A stretch of DNA of 64,000 nucleotides from positions 744,001 to 808,000 of the forward strand of contig CAWBCO010000002.1 of the NCBI GenBank assembly GCA_963787415.1, in the 5' to 3' direction. Below are positions 14,499-22,876 of this stretch, piece by piece (positions within the stretch are counted from its first letter, which is position 1; every line of letters begins with the position of its first letter). Source of the DNA: CAVUWL01 sp963787415 (lineage in GTDB: Bacteria; Actinomycetota; Thermoleophilia; Solirubrobacterales; 70-9). The notes under the pieces were generated by a model. The model made no database searches. It worked only from the letters and a program-made list of their open reading frames with translations, and was not told the origin of the DNA. A program made the position numbers and the translations under genes.

Positions 14499-16151
14499 TC
14501 AAGGCGACCTCTCGGCCTTTTCCTCGCGCAGTTCGCGCTTCAGGATCTTGCCGGTGGCGTTCCGCGGTAGCTGATCGAGAAACTCAATCTCACGAGGAGC
14601 CTTGTAAGTGGCGAGATTGGCCTTGACATGGTCCCTTAGTTCAGCTTCGGATACCTCGGCCCCCGCAACCATCACGACAAATGCCTTAAGCCTCTGACCA
14701 AACTCCTCATCAGGAACCCCGATCACCGCGGCCTCCACAACCGCCTCGTGATCGGCGAGCAGATCCTCGACCTCGCGGGGGAAGACATTCTCACCTCCAG
14801 AGACGATCATCTCATCGTCGCGACCGTCGATAAAGAGCCTGCCTGCAGAGTCGATATGCCCGACATCGCCACTGGAGAGGAGCCCATCGATCGCCTCCTT
14901 GCCCCCACCCCCGGTGTAGCCCTCAAACGACATCTCATTACCGACGAAGATCCGACCGACCTCGCCGCGGGGCACTTCGCCCCCGTCTTCACCGTAGAGC
15001 CTGACCGCGGTGCCACGCGGCGCTCGCCCGGCGGTGCCGGGGGCGGCCCGCAGGTCCTCGGGTGTCGCCACGGTTGCATAAGCAACCTCGGTCGAACCGT
15101 AGAGGTTGTAGACGTTGTCGCCGAAGCGATCCATCCAATCTGTCGCTAGCTCTCCGGGCAGGGCCGAACCCGACAGCGAGGTGATCCGCAGGGAAGAGAG
15201 GTCATACCCCGCCAAGGTCTCCCCGGGGAGCTGGAGGATGCGTTGGATCATCACCGGAACCGCCGCCAAAACCTGGGCGCTGCTTTCCTCGATAGCGCGC
15301 AAAGTGTCCTCGGGGTCAAAACGACGGCGCAGGACCATGGTCGAGGCGGTCGGCAAGCTGATTACGAAGTGAAAGAAACCCCAGGAATGAAAGAGTGGGG
15401 CCGCAATCACGATCGTCTCGCGTGTCCGAAACGGAATCCTCTCGATCAGAGCGGCGATCGCAAGCAGGCCGTCTGGGCTTGAACGTTGCGCCCCCTTCGG
15501 TGTCCCGGTTGTGCCCGAGGTGAGGATCACGAAACGCGGTTTATCGGGAGGCGGCCGCAGGTCAGATTCATCGCCCCCAACGATCAACTGCTCGAGCGTC
15601 GGCTGATCCGGCGTCTCGGCGTCAGACCAGGCGATGACGGGAGCGATGCTCGGGTCAACACCCTCAAGCAATCCGGCGAACTCTTCGTCATAGACCAGGG
15701 CCTTGGGGCGCTCGCGCCTTGTTACCTCGACAAGCTGGGGCCCGGCGAACATCGTGTTGAGATACAGAGCGCTAGCCCCGAGCTTGGCCGCAGCTAAGGT
15801 CGCCTCTAGGAAGCCGCGATGGTTCCGACACATGATCCCAATCCCATCCCCGTAACCGACTCCCATCTCTGCAAAGGCGTGGGCGAGGGCGTTGGAGCGA
15901 CGGTGCAGACGCTCCCAACTGAGAGACCCACGCTCGTCGATTACGGCGATCTCGTGCGGGTGATGGATCGCTGCGATGGCTACCCCGGTAGCCGGGGAGG
16001 CCCCCCAGCGAAGGAACGTGATCCCAATCCTCGTCGCCTTGCTTGGCCGCATCGGAGCCAGGATTCCCGCTTCGTGCAGAATCTTTACCTCAAAGGCAGC
16101 ATCGGAGAGCGACTCACCCGCGCTTGAGAGGATCGAGCTGAGCTTCCCCAT
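14499..16151 (-). CDS. AMP-forming acyl-CoA synthetase
   Basis: 550 aa. An ANL-superfamily adenylating enzyme: ATP-binding P-loop motif VILTSGTTGTPKG near residue 210, NLYGSTEVAYATVA (A5 motif) near 346, LFIDGRDDEMIVSGGENVFP (A8 hinge, GRxD) near 440, and the catalytic lysine segment NATGKILKREL near the C-terminus. It activates a carboxylic acid, probably a fatty acid, as the acyl-adenylate and transfers it to CoA. The first 55 residues are an extension beyond the catalytic core. Chain-length specificity cannot be read from sequence. It follows ispF by 20 nt on the same strand, but the functional tie is unclear. Confidence 0.85.
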   Translation of the reverse strand: MGKLSSILSSAGESLSDAAFEVKILHEAGILAPMRPSKATRIGITFLRWGASPATGVAIAAIHHPHEIAVIDERGSLSWERLHRRSNALAHAFAEMGVGYGDGIGIMCRNHRGFLEATLAAAKLGASALYLNTMFAGPQLVEVTRRERPKALVYDEEFAGLLEGVDPSIAPVIAWSDAETPDQPTLEQLIVGGDESDLRPPPDKPRFVILTSGTTGTPKGAQRSSPDGLLAIAALIERIPFRTRETIVIAAPLFHSWGFFHFVISLPTASTMVLRRRFDPEDTLRAIEESSAQVLAAVPVMIQRILQLPGETLAGYDLSSLRITSLSGSALPGELATDWMDRFGDNVYNLYGSTEVAYATVATPEDLRAAPGTAGRAPRGTAVRLYGEDGGEVPRGEVGRIFVGNEMSFEGYTGGGGKEAIDGLLSSGDVGHIDSAGRLFIDGRDDEMIVSGGENVFPREVEDLLADHEAVVEAAVIGVPDEEFGQRLKAFVVMVAGAEVSEAELRDHVKANLATYKAPREIEFLDQLPRNATGKILKRELREEKAERSP

Positions 16152-16171
16152 CGGAGCGGGAAGCCTATTGC

Positions 16172-16630
16172 CTATTCAACCTCAACTGAAGCGACCGCTA
16201 GGCAGGCGACTCCCTCACAGCGCCCGATCCAACCCATCCCCTCATTGCTCGTCGCCTTGACGCTGACGCGTGCAGAGGTGACCGCGGCGAGGATCCGCTC
16301 CATCTCGGCCCGATAGGGCGCCAATCGCGGCCGCTCGCAAACCACCGTCACGTCGATATTGACGATGCGCCCGGAGATGGTGCCAACGACGGTGCGCAGC
16401 AGATCGATCGAGTCAGCACCGTGCCAAATTGCCTCCTCATCGGGGAACAGGGTTCCGATGTCGCCAGACCCGGCGGCGCCGAGCAGGGCATCGATCACCG
16501 CATGAGCAAGGACATCGGCATCGGAATGCCCGGCCAGGCCGCGATCGTGCTCGATCTCGACCCCGCCCAGAACCAAGCGCCGCCCCTCGGCGAACCGATG
16601 GCTGTCATAGCCAATCCCAACCGGGCTCAT
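16172..16630 (-). CDS. ispF: 2-C-methyl-D-erythritol 2,4-cyclodiphosphate synthase
   Basis: 152 aa from ATG at 16630. It makes MEcPP from CDP-ME-2-phosphate in the non-mevalonate isoprenoid pathway. The signature GIGYDSHRF near the N-terminus supplies the Asp and His metal ligands; AGHSDADVLAHAVIDALLG, DIGTLFPDEE and KATSNEGMGWIGRCEGVACLA are typical family segments. A longer open frame back to 16717 exists, but it would overlap the upstream PHP gene and its extra residues do not match the family. ispD lies 1.1 kb upstream on the same strand with a PHP gene and a small opposing gene between. Confidence 0.93.
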   Translation of the reverse strand: MSPVGIGYDSHRFAEGRRLVLGGVEIEHDRGLAGHSDADVLAHAVIDALLGAAGSGDIGTLFPDEEAIWHGADSIDLLRTVVGTISGRIVNIDVTVVCERPRLAPYRAEMERILAAVTSARVSVKATSNEGMGWIGRCEGVACLAVASVEVE

Positions 16631-16676
16631 TGGGCTCTCGGTGTCATTGCGTCGATCGACCCATGCCTGCTTGCCT

Positions 16677-17525
16677 TCATGCCTGATCCTTTCCGATCGC
16701 CGAGCCAAGGGGCTCAAGCCGACGAGAGCGCCGATCGAAGACGCAGATCTCCTTGACCCCTAGTGCTTTGAGGAACTCGATCGCTTGCTGGTAGCCATAG
16801 CCCACCTGCGCCGGCAGGTGGGCATCGGAGGAGAGGGCGAAGTCCACCCCCGCGTCAACGCACATCTCCGCGAATTCCGGTGCTGGGTAGATCTGATCGA
16901 CTGGCTTTCGAAGCCCCGCCGTTGAAACCTCAACAGCGATTCCGCTCTCGGCGATCGCTTCTACGGCCGGCTCATAGAAGTGTCGGAGATCACGGTCGGG
17001 CAGGGCTCGGGCGCGTCCCCAAACCTTGACCAAGTCAGGGTGAGCGAGGATGTCGAAGAGTCCTGATCTAGCGCACTTCGCGAGAGAGTCGAAGTAGGAA
17101 TCCCAGATTTGGTCAGGACTGGCGCCGTCCTCCCAGATGTCCCAGCCGCTGTGATCAACCGCACGCTCACCGAGAAAGTGGACCGAGCCAACGACGAAGT
17201 CGAAGTCGCGGCTATTCAGAAGGGAGGCCGTTCGGTCCTCTGCCCCTGGGATGTAGTCACACTCCAGCCCGAGCCTGAGCGGGGTGCCGCGAACGAACCC
17301 GCAGTAGGCGTCGAGGTCATCGCTGGCATTTGCCTCCCAAAATGGGTGGCGCCAGAGCTCCAGGGCTTGGGTGAAACGGTAAACGTGCTCGGCAACTCCG
17401 ATCTCCTCGATCCCAGCCCCGGTCGCCGCGGCAAGGTAGCGCTCGACATTCGCGGCGGTGAAGTAGTGCTGGGCTGAGGTGCCGTTCTCATCCGGGCGCA
17501 GGTGAAGGTGATAATCGGTAAGCAC
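16677..17525 (-). CDS. PHP-domain phosphatase, histidinol-phosphatase-like
   Basis: 282 aa. PHP metal-binding motifs are present in order: DYHLHL at 4-9, AEH near 46, GSVHFLGE near 132, ILAHPDLVK near 173, and SSDAHLP near 245. This matches the trinuclear-metal PHP family, which includes HisK/HisJ histidinol-phosphate phosphatases and nucleic-acid-end phosphoesterases. Length and the hisK-like spacing favour a histidinol-phosphatase-type enzyme, but no his gene is nearby, so the substrate is open. It sits between ispF and a short opposing gene. Confidence 0.8.
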   Translation of the reverse strand: MLTDYHLHLRPDENGTSAQHYFTAANVERYLAAATGAGIEEIGVAEHVYRFTQALELWRHPFWEANASDDLDAYCGFVRGTPLRLGLECDYIPGAEDRTASLLNSRDFDFVVGSVHFLGERAVDHSGWDIWEDGASPDQIWDSYFDSLAKCARSGLFDILAHPDLVKVWGRARALPDRDLRHFYEPAVEAIAESGIAVEVSTAGLRKPVDQIYPAPEFAEMCVDAGVDFALSSDAHLPAQVGYGYQQAIEFLKALGVKEICVFDRRSRRLEPLGSAIGKDQA

Positions 17526-17564
17526 AGCCCCTCACGCTAGCGACCCCGCCTAGACTGGCGTCAG

Positions 17565-17720
17565 ATGCCGCGAGGGCGCCAGCTCCTTTACCTGCTGCTC
17601 GCCTTCGCCGGCGGGGTCCTGATCGCCGAGCTCCTCGGTGCGATTAACCTTGGTACCGCGTTTGGGGTTGGCCAGGTCTGCTTCGCTTTGGTGCTGATCT
17701 GGGTATTGCTGCGAACCTGA
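17565..17720 (+). CDS. Small two-helix membrane protein, 51 aa
   Basis: ATG at 17565 to TGA at 17718-17720. The sequence starts MPRGRQLLYLLLAFAGGVL, then a short turn, then FGVGQVCFALVLIWVLLRT, predicting two hydrophobic helices with a basic N-terminus inside. It lies on the plus strand in an otherwise minus-strand block, in the gap between the PHP gene and ispD, and its stop is 1 nt before the ispD stop. No Shine-Dalgarno is evident, so it may be leaderless. The hydrophobic pattern and exact fit into the gap argue that it is real. Function unknown. Confidence 0.5.
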   Translation: MPRGRQLLYLLLAFAGGVLIAELLGAINLGTAFGVGQVCFALVLIWVLLRT

Positions 17721-17721
17721 G

Positions 17722-18426
17722 CTAACTTAAGGCTCTTCCCAGGAGCATCTTCTCGGCGATCATCAGGTCAAGCGGCGTCGTCACCTTGAGGTTTGGCGCG
17801 ATCGAGGGATGGATAAGAACCCGGCCACCCGCCGCCTCGACCAACATCGCCTCATCGGTCGCGATGCCTGCGCGGTGCGCCCCCTCAGCAAGCGCGACGC
17901 GCAATGCCTTGACCCGAAAGAACTGCGGCGTCTGGGCCGACCACAAGCAGCTGCGATCAAGGGTCGAATCGACGATCAGATCTGGCCCCCAAGACCCCGA
18001 GTCAGTGCTGACCGCGGTCGGCTCCTTTGCACGCTTGATCGTGTCGACGACGGGCGCCGCCGCAATCGCGGCATCGGATCGGGGATCTGCTTCCAGCGCG
18101 GCGAGCAGATCGATGATCGACGCGGCTGTGATCAGCGGCCTCGCCGCGTCGTGGATCGCGACAACGGATGTCCGCACCATGGCCAGAGCATTCCTCACTG
18201 ACTCCGTGCGACTCTCACCGCCGGCGACAACCACGAGGTCATCGCCGCTCACCTGATCGAGGTGACCGAGAGGAGCCGCGACGACGATCGAGGCGACCGA
18301 CGGCACTGCGCGAAAGGCAGCGATCGACCAATCGATCATCGGCCGCCCCGCCAACCCAACGAAGGCCTTCGGGCCGCCGGCTCCGAGCCTCTCCCCGGAA
18401 CCGGCGGCCGCGATGACCGCTGTCAC
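17722..18426 (-). CDS. ispD: 2-C-methyl-D-erythritol 4-phosphate cytidylyltransferase
   Basis: 234 aa from GTG at 18426. It joins CTP and MEP to CDP-ME in the MEP isoprenoid pathway. The nucleotide-binding start AVIAAAGSGERLGAGGPKAF (G-x-G-x-R and the catalytic Lys), the VVVAGGESRTESVRNAL segment and VAIHDAARPLI are diagnostic, as are AAAPVVDTIKRA and AQTPQFF. The frame is open for a further 110 codons upstream, but those run through carD in another frame and read as arginine/serine-rich shadow. The start is 16 nt behind the carD stop; carD-ispD is a conserved actinobacterial pair. Confidence 0.93.
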   Translation of the reverse strand: MTAVIAAAGSGERLGAGGPKAFVGLAGRPMIDWSIAAFRAVPSVASIVVAAPLGHLDQVSGDDLVVVAGGESRTESVRNALAMVRTSVVAIHDAARPLITAASIIDLLAALEADPRSDAAIAAAPVVDTIKRAKEPTAVSTDSGSWGPDLIVDSTLDRSCLWSAQTPQFFRVKALRVALAEGAHRAGIATDEAMLVEAAGGRVLIHPSIAPNLKVTTPLDLMIAEKMLLGRALS

Positions 18427-18442
18427 CGACCCAGCCGCGCTG

Positions 18443-19033
18443 CTAGGCCGTGGTGGCGAAGCGCTCCTCCAGGAGGCCATCGAGATACTCCTCGGCGCCC
18501 TCCTCGTCCTTGTCGAGCGCATACATGAACTCCGAGGCGAGAATCTTCTTCGCCCGCGTATACATCTGCTTCTCGCCGGTCGATAGCCCCTTCTCCATCT
18601 CGCGAATCGCCAGGTTGCGGACAACCTCGGCAAGCTCGAACACGTCACCGGTCTTGATCTTCTCGCGGTTGTACTTGAAGCGCCGGTTCCAATTTTTTGG
18701 CATCTCTGAGACGTCATCGGTAAGGACGTCAGTGACTTTTTTGATCTCCTCCTCATCGATCACGCGCCGCAGCCCTGCCAGGCCAGCGTTTTCGCAGGGG
18801 ACCATCACGGTGAGTTCGTTATGAAGGATCTTGATCGTGAGGTAGTCACGCTCAGAACCCATCAACTCTCGCGACTCTTTCTTCAGCACGAGGCCGGCTC
18901 CGTGGTGGGGGTAGACGACCTTGTCACCCTCCTCGAAGTCACAGACGTAAACGACGTCCTCCTCGAAGCCTGCCTCGATCGCCTCATCTAGCTCGGGAAT
19001 CGCTTGCTCCTTTCGGTTCAAGACGGCGCTCAT
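18443..19033 (-). CDS. carD: CarD-family RNA polymerase-binding transcription factor
   Basis: 196 aa from ATG at 19033. The N-terminal RNAP-interacting Tudor-like domain begins at FEEGDKVVYPHHGAGLV; the C-terminal helical DNA-binding domain includes SEMPKNWNRRFKYNREKI, the segment bearing the conserved tryptophan that wedges into the promoter bubble, then VVRNLAIREMEKGLSTGEK. CarD stabilises open complexes at rRNA and other housekeeping promoters. An acidic N-terminal extension of about 30 residues precedes the usual start. The gene follows disA by 5 nt, and ispD follows it by 16 nt. Confidence 0.93.
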   Translation of the reverse strand: MSAVLNRKEQAIPELDEAIEAGFEEDVVYVCDFEEGDKVVYPHHGAGLVLKKESRELMGSERDYLTIKILHNELTVMVPCENAGLAGLRRVIDEEEIKKVTDVLTDDVSEMPKNWNRRFKYNREKIKTGDVFELAEVVRNLAIREMEKGLSTGEKQMYTRAKKILASEFMYALDKDEEGAEEYLDGLLEERFATTA

Positions 19034-19038
19034 CGCCG

Positions 19039-20157
19039 TCAACTCTGTAGGTACCTGTCGACAAGGTCGACCTCCTGCAGTCTGCGCAGACCCTCACGGA
19101 TATCCTTGGCCCGAGTGGGCCCGACTCCGTCGACGGCCTCGAGGTCGGCGTCGGAGGCCGCAAGGACCTCCTCCAGCCCGCCGAGCTCGTGGATAATCTT
19201 CTGGACGACAAGCTTGGGGATTCGGGGGATTCGGCCCAACACGCGGTAGCCTCGCGGCGCAACCGGGAAGTCAAGCGTGTTCATCTTGCGGTCATATCCC
19301 AAGAGCTCGGCAAGTCGACCGAAGTCGAGCACGTCTTGGTGGGGCATGCGGGCCAGCGATTGCAGCACGGAGGCGAGATTTTCCTCGGAATCCTCAACCG
19401 AGTAATCGCGGACCAGCGCCGTCTTGTCGGCGGCGACGCCAACCATTGTCTCCTCTAGCTGCATCTCTATAAGCCGCCCCTCGGTCCCGAGCTCAACGAT
19501 GTAGCGCTCGACCTCAACCGCCATCCTGGTGACCAACTCGGCTCGCTGTAAGACGGCGAGCACGTCATACAGAACGCCCCCGCCCTCGAACTCGAGCACG
19601 GTGAGTCGGCCGGAGACCTGATCGAGGCGGTCGCGGTACTTATCTAGCGTCGCCAGGCCCTGGTTGGCCTTGGCGAGCACCGCGGGGATGTCTTGGAGAA
19701 TGTACTTCGTCCCCTCCACATAGAGAGAAACGACGTCGCGACGCTGGGAGATCGCAATGACTAAAGCATCGGTCTGTTTGGAAACGCGCTCGGCAGTGCG
19801 ATGGCGGGTGCCGGTCTCGGAGGAGAGAATGGTCGGATCGGGCATAAGCTGGACGTTGGCCCAAGCGATGTTGGTGGCCTCGGCGTTAAGGACTATCGCT
19901 CCGTCCATCTTCGCCACCTGGTAGAGCATCGCCGGGCTGTAGTCGATATCCAGTCGAATACCGCCCGAAAGCAGATGGGAGACGTCCTCAAGATCGCCAA
20001 CGACGATCAGGCCGCCGGTCCGTGAGTGAACGATATTGTCGATCCCCTCGCGCAGTGCGCTGCCAGGAGCGACGACGTCCAGTGCTCTGACGAGACGGGG
20101 ATCCTGTCGTTCAGACAACTCGTGAAGCTCATTGCCTGACAAAGAATCCATCTCCAT
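19039..20157 (-). CDS. disA: DNA integrity scanning protein, diadenylate cyclase
   Basis: 372 aa, a typical length. It converts two ATP to the second messenger c-di-AMP and senses branched DNA. The N-terminal DAC domain has the catalytic DGA at 85-87 and GTRHRTAER (RHR at 118-120). The middle is the helical spine; the C-terminal helix-hairpin-helix part (VDGVGPTRAKDIREGLRRL) binds DNA. The gene is followed by carD after 5 nt, and its ATG comes directly after the stop of a small membrane-protein frame (TAAATG), suggesting translational coupling. Confidence 0.95.
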   Translation of the reverse strand: MEMDSLSGNELHELSERQDPRLVRALDVVAPGSALREGIDNIVHSRTGGLIVVGDLEDVSHLLSGGIRLDIDYSPAMLYQVAKMDGAIVLNAEATNIAWANVQLMPDPTILSSETGTRHRTAERVSKQTDALVIAISQRRDVVSLYVEGTKYILQDIPAVLAKANQGLATLDKYRDRLDQVSGRLTVLEFEGGGVLYDVLAVLQRAELVTRMAVEVERYIVELGTEGRLIEMQLEETMVGVAADKTALVRDYSVEDSEENLASVLQSLARMPHQDVLDFGRLAELLGYDRKMNTLDFPVAPRGYRVLGRIPRIPKLVVQKIIHELGGLEEVLAASDADLEAVDGVGPTRAKDIREGLRRLQEVDLVDRYLQS

Positions 20158-20355
20158 TTAGGATGACAAAAGGCGCTCTGGAATGCGGTCCGGTGAAATC
20201 CGTGTGGAAAGGTCGGGATAGGATTTGTCAAGCGCACGCCGATCGAGCATCAATTCCAGCCTAAAGATGAAAGCGACGGTGATGGCGATGATGGTGAAGC
20301 TGCGCGCCAGGGGGGTCTCCGGCCACGGCGGGGTCTGGCCCGGTCGGGTCGACAT
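20158..20355 (-). CDS. Small single-pass membrane protein coupled to disA, 65 aa
   Basis: ATG at 20355 gives MSTRPGQTPPWPETPLARSF followed by a hydrophobic stretch (TIIAITVAFIFRLELML) and a charged tail ending PERLLSS. The stop TAA abuts the disA ATG with no spacer, the arrangement expected for coupled translation, and the frame overlaps the 3' end of the MFS gene in another phase. The MFS tail in this overlap is His/Pro-rich and unlike a transporter terminus, so this frame may be the genuinely conserved one. Function unknown; a membrane partner for c-di-AMP synthesis is only a guess. Confidence 0.45.
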   Translation of the reverse strand: MSTRPGQTPPWPETPLARSFTIIAITVAFIFRLELMLDRRALDKSYPDLSTRISPDRIPERLLSS

Positions 20356-21691
20356 TGCGAACAAAACCCCAGGCGAGCGCGGCCCCGATCCCACAAAGCG
20401 CTGTGGGGACCCAGGTCGAGGCACCGAGAGCCACGGCAAAGGAGCTCCCCCCGCTCTGCAGCGCGTGGATTACGGCACCGACCGAGGCTAAGGCAATCGC
20501 GCCAGCCATCACCCGGTCCATCGCCAGCACCCCCGATGCGATGCCAACCTTCTCAGGTGGCATCACAGCCATTGCCGCGGTCGACATCGGCGCATAGACC
20601 AGGCCAAGTGCGATGCCAAAGGCCAGGTATCCGCAAAGCAGAACCCAATATGAAGTGCCAGTTTCGAGCTGAGTCAGAATTACCAAACCAGCCACCCCAC
20701 AAAGCATTCCGGTACTCATCAGCTCTCGGGCGCCAAAGCGAGCTATCAAGCGACCCGAAAAGGGCGAGATCAAAACCATCGGCACCGTGACCGGAAGGAT
20801 CATCAGGCCACTGAGGATCGCAGAGTGTCCGCGAACCTCCTGTAAATATTGAGGCTGAAAAAACATCACGCACCAATAGGCGCCAACTAGAGCGAAGGCG
20901 GCTGCGCTGGCGCCAAAGTAGGGACCGTTCCGAAACAGCGAGAACTCCACGATTGGTCCGGAAACGTGATTCTCGATCCGCCAGAAACCAAACAGGCACG
21001 CCAGTCCGAAAAAGCCGAGGATTAGGGCAACCTGCTCGCCCCAGACGCGGCCTTGGACCAAAGCCAAGACGACGGCGGTGAGCCCGAGGCTGAGCGCTGC
21101 GAGCCCCCTGAGGTCGACCCGCCTCCCCGCAGCGGGGTCCGTTGACTCGGTGGCCGCGAGAGCGGTGATTACGATCCCAGCGGCGGCAATTGGCAAGTTG
21201 ATCCAAAAAATCACCCGCCAATCGATTTCGACCAGCGCCCCACCGACGAGTGGCCCGATCGCAAGGGCAAGGGCTGAAATCGCTGCCCAGATCCCCAAAG
21301 CGCGTGCCTGCTTTCCGCCGGGAAACGCGTTGCAGACGATCGCCAAGGAGAGGGGCAACATCGGCGCCGCCCCGATCCCCTGCGCCAACCTGCCAATGAT
21401 CAGGACCAATTCGCTTTCGGCCGCTCCAGAAAGAGCCGAGCCGAGGGCGAAAAGCACCATGCCGGCGAGAAACAGCCGCTTGCGCCCGAACATGTCTCCG
21501 AGCCGCCCCGCGGTTACGACAAACACGGCTACCGCGAGCAAATAACCGTTCATCACCCATTGCAGCCCAGATCCGCTCGCTCCAATGTCTCGCCGGATAC
21601 TGGGCAGGGCCACGGCAACCACCGTAGAGTCGAGCATCAGTAAAAAGAGGCCCGCGCAGGTGCCGATCAGGGTCCACCAGTGCCGACTCAT
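20261..21691 (-). CDS. MFS drug exporter, DHA2 (14-helix) type
   Basis: 476 aa with about 14 hydrophobic segments. The opening LFLLMLDSTVVAVALPSI (motif D1) and GRLGDMFGRKRLFL (motif A, loop 2-3) identify the major facilitator superfamily; LAQGIGAAPMLPLSLAIV and GPLVGGALVEIDWRVIFWIN (motif C region) point to the EmrB/QacA-like DHA2 group, proton-driven exporters of drugs or metabolites. The final 30 residues are His/Pro/Gly-rich and overlap the small frame before disA, so the natural C-terminus may differ. It lies 33 nt behind the aldo/keto reductase gene in a same-strand run. Confidence 0.85.
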   Translation of the reverse strand: MSRHWWTLIGTCAGLFLLMLDSTVVAVALPSIRRDIGASGSGLQWVMNGYLLAVAVFVVTAGRLGDMFGRKRLFLAGMVLFALGSALSGAAESELVLIIGRLAQGIGAAPMLPLSLAIVCNAFPGGKQARALGIWAAISALALAIGPLVGGALVEIDWRVIFWINLPIAAAGIVITALAATESTDPAAGRRVDLRGLAALSLGLTAVVLALVQGRVWGEQVALILGFFGLACLFGFWRIENHVSGPIVEFSLFRNGPYFGASAAAFALVGAYWCVMFFQPQYLQEVRGHSAILSGLMILPVTVPMVLISPFSGRLIARFGARELMSTGMLCGVAGLVILTQLETGTSYWVLLCGYLAFGIALGLVYAPMSTAAMAVMPPEKVGIASGVLAMDRVMAGAIALASVGAVIHALQSGGSSFAVALGASTWVPTALCGIGAALAWGFVRNVDPTGPDPAVAGDPPGAQLHHHRHHRRFHL

Positions 21692-21724
21692 CGCTGTAGG
21701 CTATGGCGAAGCGCCGACGCAGTC

Positions 21725-22864
21725 TCAGCGACTCCGGGTGCCGGCAAGATCGTGCTCGGGATCAATTCCCCAACGGCGAGCGAGTTCGACCAGGGCCGGG
21801 GAAATACCCCAGCGGTCAGGACGCTCCTCACCCTCGTGCAGCGGGCTAGCGCCCTTCAGGGCCATGCAGCCGGTGTTGTCGCCCAGCGCCCGAATTGCCG
21901 CCACGTCCTCATCGCCCAGACGCTGCTCGACCGGGAGCGCCACAAGTTCTGCCCGCTTCTCCTCGATCGGCCGGGCGTCTTCGCCAGACTCCTGGATCAG
22001 GGTCGGAACCACGCAATCGATCGCGCGAAGAGCGAGATTCCACTGACAGGCGAGCTGGATCGGTTTGAGTTCGCAGCGCTCCGTGATCGGGTCGAGCTGG
22101 CCCAACTTCTGCAGGCCGGCCTCAATCCAGCCGGCGGGACGAAAGGCCCGATGATCGCCGGCGGCGAGCTCCATTCCCGGGCGCAGATCTCCCCAAAAGA
22201 GGCCACCGTAGTCGACCACGCGAGTGATTACCCGAACGTCGTTGCGGGCGGCGGCCTCCAGGCAGAGCTCCCCCGGCCATGGCTCAAACGGATTCAGAAT
22301 GATCATCGCCCAGTCGATCTGCGCTCCGAAGCGCTCCAGGCAGCCGATCAAATCGAGGGTGAACCCGTTAGCAGGTCCTGGCGCAATTCCGATCTTCGCC
22401 GTCAGGCCCGCCTCGCGAAGTGCCTCCATCCCCTCCCAAACCGCCTCGCTGCCATAGCCGACTCGATCGGGGTTGTGGAGGAGGAGCAGATCGAAAGAAT
22501 CGACGCCGATTCTTTCGAGACTGCGCTCGGTGGCCATCCGCAGGTATCCGGCGTACTCATCGGCGCCGCGCAGGCTCCGGTCAGTGAAGCGGGGAAATCC
22601 GCGCGGACCGTCACGCTCGCCACGATAGAAGTCATGGCCTATCGCACCGATCAGGCAGTAGGCATCGCGCTTTGTGTCAACAAGGGCACGCCCGAGGAGA
22701 CGATCGGCCTCTCCCTGACCATAGGCATCGGCGCTGAGGACGGTGTCGAGCCCAGCGCCAGGGCGAAGCAGAGCGACCAGACGATCCTCCTCGATCGCTT
22801 CACCGAAACGCAGGAATCTGCCCCCGCTCCAAGTGCCGATCGCGAGGCGGCCAGGCTCAGGCAT
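21725..22864 (-). CDS. Aldo/keto reductase-family protein
   Basis: 379 aa. The TIM-barrel AKR pattern is visible: GTWSGGRFLRFGEAIEEDRL, then DTVLSADAYGQGEADRLLG with the catalytic Asp and Tyr, SLERIGVDSFDLLLLHNPDR with the His, and VRVITRVVDYGGLF, all followed by a long C-terminal helical part. The usual catalytic lysine in the third strand (TKxG) is replaced by CLIGAIGHDF, so reductase activity may be altered or lost. The substrate is unknown. It starts 12 nt beyond the clpC stop and is followed by the MFS exporter, suggesting co-transcription. Confidence 0.75.
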   Translation of the reverse strand: MPEPGRLAIGTWSGGRFLRFGEAIEEDRLVALLRPGAGLDTVLSADAYGQGEADRLLGRALVDTKRDAYCLIGAIGHDFYRGERDGPRGFPRFTDRSLRGADEYAGYLRMATERSLERIGVDSFDLLLLHNPDRVGYGSEAVWEGMEALREAGLTAKIGIAPGPANGFTLDLIGCLERFGAQIDWAMIILNPFEPWPGELCLEAAARNDVRVITRVVDYGGLFWGDLRPGMELAAGDHRAFRPAGWIEAGLQKLGQLDPITERCELKPIQLACQWNLALRAIDCVVPTLIQESGEDARPIEEKRAELVALPVEQRLGDEDVAAIRALGDNTGCMALKGASPLHEGEERPDRWGISPALVELARRWGIDPEHDLAGTRSR

Positions 22865-22876
22865 TGGCTGCGGCGC

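Noticed and set aside
18427..18756. 110-residue N-terminal extension of IspD
   Set aside because: It overlaps carD in another phase, is arginine/serine-rich and precedes a complete IspD that starts at the GTG 18426.
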